Shown here piece after piece: positions 62,701 through 64,000 of a DNA stretch of 64,000 nt; within the stretch, counting starts at the first letter, position 1, and each line of letters starts with the position of its first letter. This stretch comes from Lichenibacterium minor (GTDB taxonomy: Bacteria; Pseudomonadota; Alphaproteobacteria; Rhizobiales; Beijerinckiaceae), in assembly GCF_004137685.1 (NCBI RefSeq), contig NZ_QYBB01000027.1:1-64000 (forward strand), in the 5' to 3' direction. The notes under the pieces are model-generated. The model saw nothing but the letters and a program-made list of their open reading frames with translations. It was not told the DNA's origin and did not search any database. A program made the translations under genes and the position numbers.

Positions 62701-62882
62701 CCGAGGCCCACCTGACAGAACCACAGCGAGTCGTGAGCGCTCCCGACGTGTTGCTCCTGTCCTGCCTGGGCGACGATCGGGAAAAGTTGATCGCGATCCG
62801 ACGAGGAGCGGAGGCTTCTGTGGCCAGACGCGCCGTCGCCGCGATCGTGCCTTCTCCCATCCTTGAGCCGTATGAAGCCTAG
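59766..62882 (+). CDS. Caspase-like peptidase fused to Ski2-like superfamily 2 helicase
   Basis: This 1038-residue protein has an N-terminal C14 caspase-like domain: catalytic H79 in FSGHG and C125 in LDCCFSGG, within about residues 1-235. A superfamily 2 helicase follows from about 285: Walker A APTSSGKT (311-318), DEAQ (411-414), motif III LSAV, motif V TTLAMGVNTPA and motif VI GRAGRLG (655-661). The C-terminal 370 residues look helical, as in Ski2-like proteins. ATG 59766 is used; the adjacent TTG is unlikely. It lies 84 bases after the small gene and 297 after the patatin. The fusion suggests nucleic-acid-triggered proteolysis. Confidence 0.88.
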   Translation: MAFHGVFVGIDRHLSPRIGDLTCAVRDAKALAALFEDTLGGSCILLTDADATREAVIRHLDALSACHPDDTVFVAFSGHGTDDHKLVTHDTDLDDLEGTALSLVELERKFTNIQAGRLLLVLDCCFSGGMGAKVLKVDIRSRDASSAEFRLDALAGEGRVILTASAADQPAWEDDRRGHGLLTSALVDALSGTPEVMDGTHVSLTRLIAHVVSRVQASAVAMGKRQLPGVRAAIEGDVRWPVFIRGARWEQWFPALARAYVDPDPSSLARVGFPTGLVAAWSKEISSLNDLQVKAINDYGILRGEHLVVSAPTSSGKTMVGELAALTAVISNRRAIFLLPLKALVADKRRHFTRLYGPHGVKTFEATGETDDVGPLLRGKYDIALLTYEKFCAVAVRFPHVLSGVGVIVVDEAQMLADIQRGANLEFLLTLVLMRKRTGAEPQIVALSAVVGDAAALAGWLGARLLRHIERPVPLDEGLILWDGSFRHLVGGSGEEITTTAKVSRLRRTDSNKDWIIPLVRSLVDEGQQVIVFRELKGEASGSATYLAASLELPPAAEAVASLPERDQSRSTRALRACLAGGVAFHHSDLTPDERRIVEEEFRRPGSGLRVIAATTTLAMGVNTPANSVVICGLHHPGRDGPVPYSVAEYKNLVGRAGRLGYADRGTSYLLATSPVLEDDLWRRYVTAEPEDVTSRFLRKGTDMRTLIVRVIASVASFGGSIAPGDVVAFLEASFGAFLQRRGDDNWVWDRGAFASSLDGLRAHDLVEARADGTVALTLLGRIAGEGSIEVASVIRLVRAIRGLKTDEVTDPALLVAVQSTVELDGCHFPSNKKSVKPHHKEPQAWVGELRRLGVPAQVMGALHWDTTDEVAPTLRAKKAVAALLFIAGKPMDIIETSMLQFGGGGDGAAGAVRNVTSRTCDMIPAAARVAELVVPGLDIAGRIERLLVRLTHGVPGATVDLARECGASLSRGDYLALAEAHLTEPQRVVSAPDVLLLSCLGDDREKLIAIRRGAEASVARRAVAAIVPSPILEPYEA

Positions 62883-63092
62883 GCGCGTCAGTGACCGCCA
62901 GCCGAAACGTCGTCCCATGGCGAACGGGCCCCTGATCCTTCCTCATCGAGCGGGCGACCATGCTGCATGTCGATCGCGCCTGTGGCATGGATCGGTTCAC
63001 GGATTGCGTCCAGCGGCTCGGTCGACCGATAGCCTATGACGTCATGACCCCTTCGCCGACGGGAACGCACGACATCGGTCCGGGAGCCGGCG

Positions 63093-63995
63093 TCACGAGG
63101 ACGTGGTTGGAACGATCCCAGCCGGAGCCGCCTCGACCGCCGCCGGGGTTGTCGGAGCGAGCCTTCCCTCACCCAATTCTTGCTTCAATTTGAGCAGCAG
63201 CTCGAACGCCGCACGATTGCGAGCGCTCTTCTTGGTCGTCCCCTCCGCTCGTGCGCTGTGACCCAGAAGACTTACGACGCTGACGAAGACGGGCGCATGC
63301 CTCGCACCTGATTGGGTGGAGCCGTACCTGGGGAGCTCGGCATAGGCCTGCGCCACGCGTTGCAACTGTTCCGTGTAGCTCATCCCGTCTTGGAAGGATG
63401 GGGAGGTGGTGACGAGAACGTCCGTACCGGTCGAGACAACGGACGTGACCGAAGCCTCGGTGTGGGAGATCCTGCCGATGAATTCGTCCACCATCTCTAT
63501 CGCACGAGCGCCTCCGTACCGGACGACCAGACCGCCTGCGAGCGCCTGGATGACGGTGGTCCGGATGGCGTCGGTGAAGGTCCTGTTCACATCGACTGAC
63601 GTCCAAACCGCGTCGACTCTCACGATTGAACCCAGCTGGCCCCAAACCTGCCTGAGAAAGTCCTCCGGACGAGACAGGCCACGCCGGTGGGCGTTTAGCC
63701 AAACCGCGACGTTGACGGCGGTGGATCCGATGTACGCCAGCGCCTGGTTGTCGAAGTTCAACCTGAGCTTCTTTTTCAGGTGCCCATCGACGAACGCGGG
63801 GAAAACGACCTCGTCGGGAAAATCGAGGTTGGTCTCGACGCGGAAGAGATCACAAATCCGACGAACCTCGTCGACATCGGGCAGGTCGATCACCACGCGC
63901 CAAGGGCCGGAGCGTTTGGAGACGTCAGCTGCTCGTTGTCTCTCGAGCAGAAGAGATGTCCGCCAAGTCGGGTCGGACCACATGTGGCGAAGCAT
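63093..63995 (-). CDS. RNase III-fold protein with lost catalytic acids and C-terminal dsRNA-binding domain
   Basis: The visible 300 residues start at ATG 63995, but the frame is open to the window edge, so the N-terminus may continue. Residues 205-272 form a dsRBD (YTEQLQRVAQAY, APVFVSVVSLLG, TTKKSARNRAAFELLLKL). Residues about 55-175 follow the RNase III helical pattern, but the signature NERLEFLGD reads N83-QALAYIG-S91, so the catalytic Glu and Asp residues are Gln, Ala and Ser. The second acidic site (TVEALIG) reads TVIQALAG. It is likely a non-cleaving dsRNA binder. It is convergent with the caspase-helicase gene, 210 bases away. Confidence 0.72.
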   Translation of the reverse strand: MLRHMWSDPTWRTSLLLERQRAADVSKRSGPWRVVIDLPDVDEVRRICDLFRVETNLDFPDEVVFPAFVDGHLKKKLRLNFDNQALAYIGSTAVNVAVWLNAHRRGLSRPEDFLRQVWGQLGSIVRVDAVWTSVDVNRTFTDAIRTTVIQALAGGLVVRYGGARAIEMVDEFIGRISHTEASVTSVVSTGTDVLVTTSPSFQDGMSYTEQLQRVAQAYAELPRYGSTQSGARHAPVFVSVVSLLGHSARAEGTTKKSARNRAAFELLLKLKQELGEGRLAPTTPAAVEAAPAGIVPTTSS

Positions 63996-64000
63996 CCTTG

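Noticed and set aside
1..64000. tRNA or rRNA genes as attachment sites for the islands
   Set aside because: I found no cloverleaf-like sequence or rRNA segment in reading either strand; a covariance search could still find a divergent one.

Overview
The window is high-GC DNA from an alphaproteobacterium, most likely a Hyphomicrobiales member of the Methylobacterium/Beijerinckiaceae type. This is inferred from the HWE-family histidine kinases, the Pit/DUF47 pair, the s-triazine catabolic genes and the IS families; no rRNA or tRNA gene is present to confirm it. Much of the sequence is accessory DNA: five transposase loci, several truncated genes, and two families of short dispersed repeats (R1 and R2) that lie in the gaps between blocks.

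0-12 kb is a mobile-island-like stretch: an IS66-type transposase edge, an AlpA-type excisionase/regulator, a RepA-like RecA-fold ATPase, two HNH nucleases, a stand-alone M41-type zinc peptidase, a uracil-DNA-glycosylase-like protein, an IS110 element, DUF2958, a small XRE regulator, two membrane or secreted proteins of unknown function and an ADP-ribosylglycohydrolase. 12-16 kb holds a Nudix protein, the DUF47-Pit phosphate uptake pair and a LarA-type racemase. 16.3-17.7 kb is a tyrosine recombinase cut by a decayed IS5-type element.

17.9-38.8 kb is the metabolic core: a type-2 glycerate kinase, an Asp/Glu/hydantoin racemase, a complete dipeptide-type ABC importer, and then a cyanuric-acid mineralisation locus. 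That locus encodes AtzH and AtzF in divergent orientation. Downstream of atzF lies a mostly translationally coupled run: BMP-type binding protein, two permeases, formamidase, BiuH, AtzD, a double-NBD ATPase, a second BiuH-like hydrolase, AtzG and AtzE. Together these can import a ring or ureide compound, open cyanurate (AtzD), process carboxybiuret (AtzEG, AtzH) or biuret (BiuH), and release ammonia from allophanate (AtzF).

38.8-52.9 kb contains broken oxidoreductase genes, a Tat-lipoprotein molybdopterin oxidoreductase with a cytochrome b561 partner, a Met/His-rich exported peptide, a cluster of two HWE kinases with a frameshifted receiver and an orphan ParD, a LysR regulator, an intact IS256 element with recognisable ends, a PQQ sugar dehydrogenase pseudogene and a Tat-exported NHL-repeat protein.

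53-64 kb has the most unusual content: a fusion of an S10 serine carboxypeptidase to an S53 sedolisin with both active sites present, and then an apparent operon of a membrane patatin phospholipase, a small helical protein and a caspase-Ski2-like helicase fusion. It is followed, convergently, by a dsRNA-binding protein with an RNase III fold that has lost its catalytic acids. This last group is the best candidate for an undescribed, possibly anti-phage, system.
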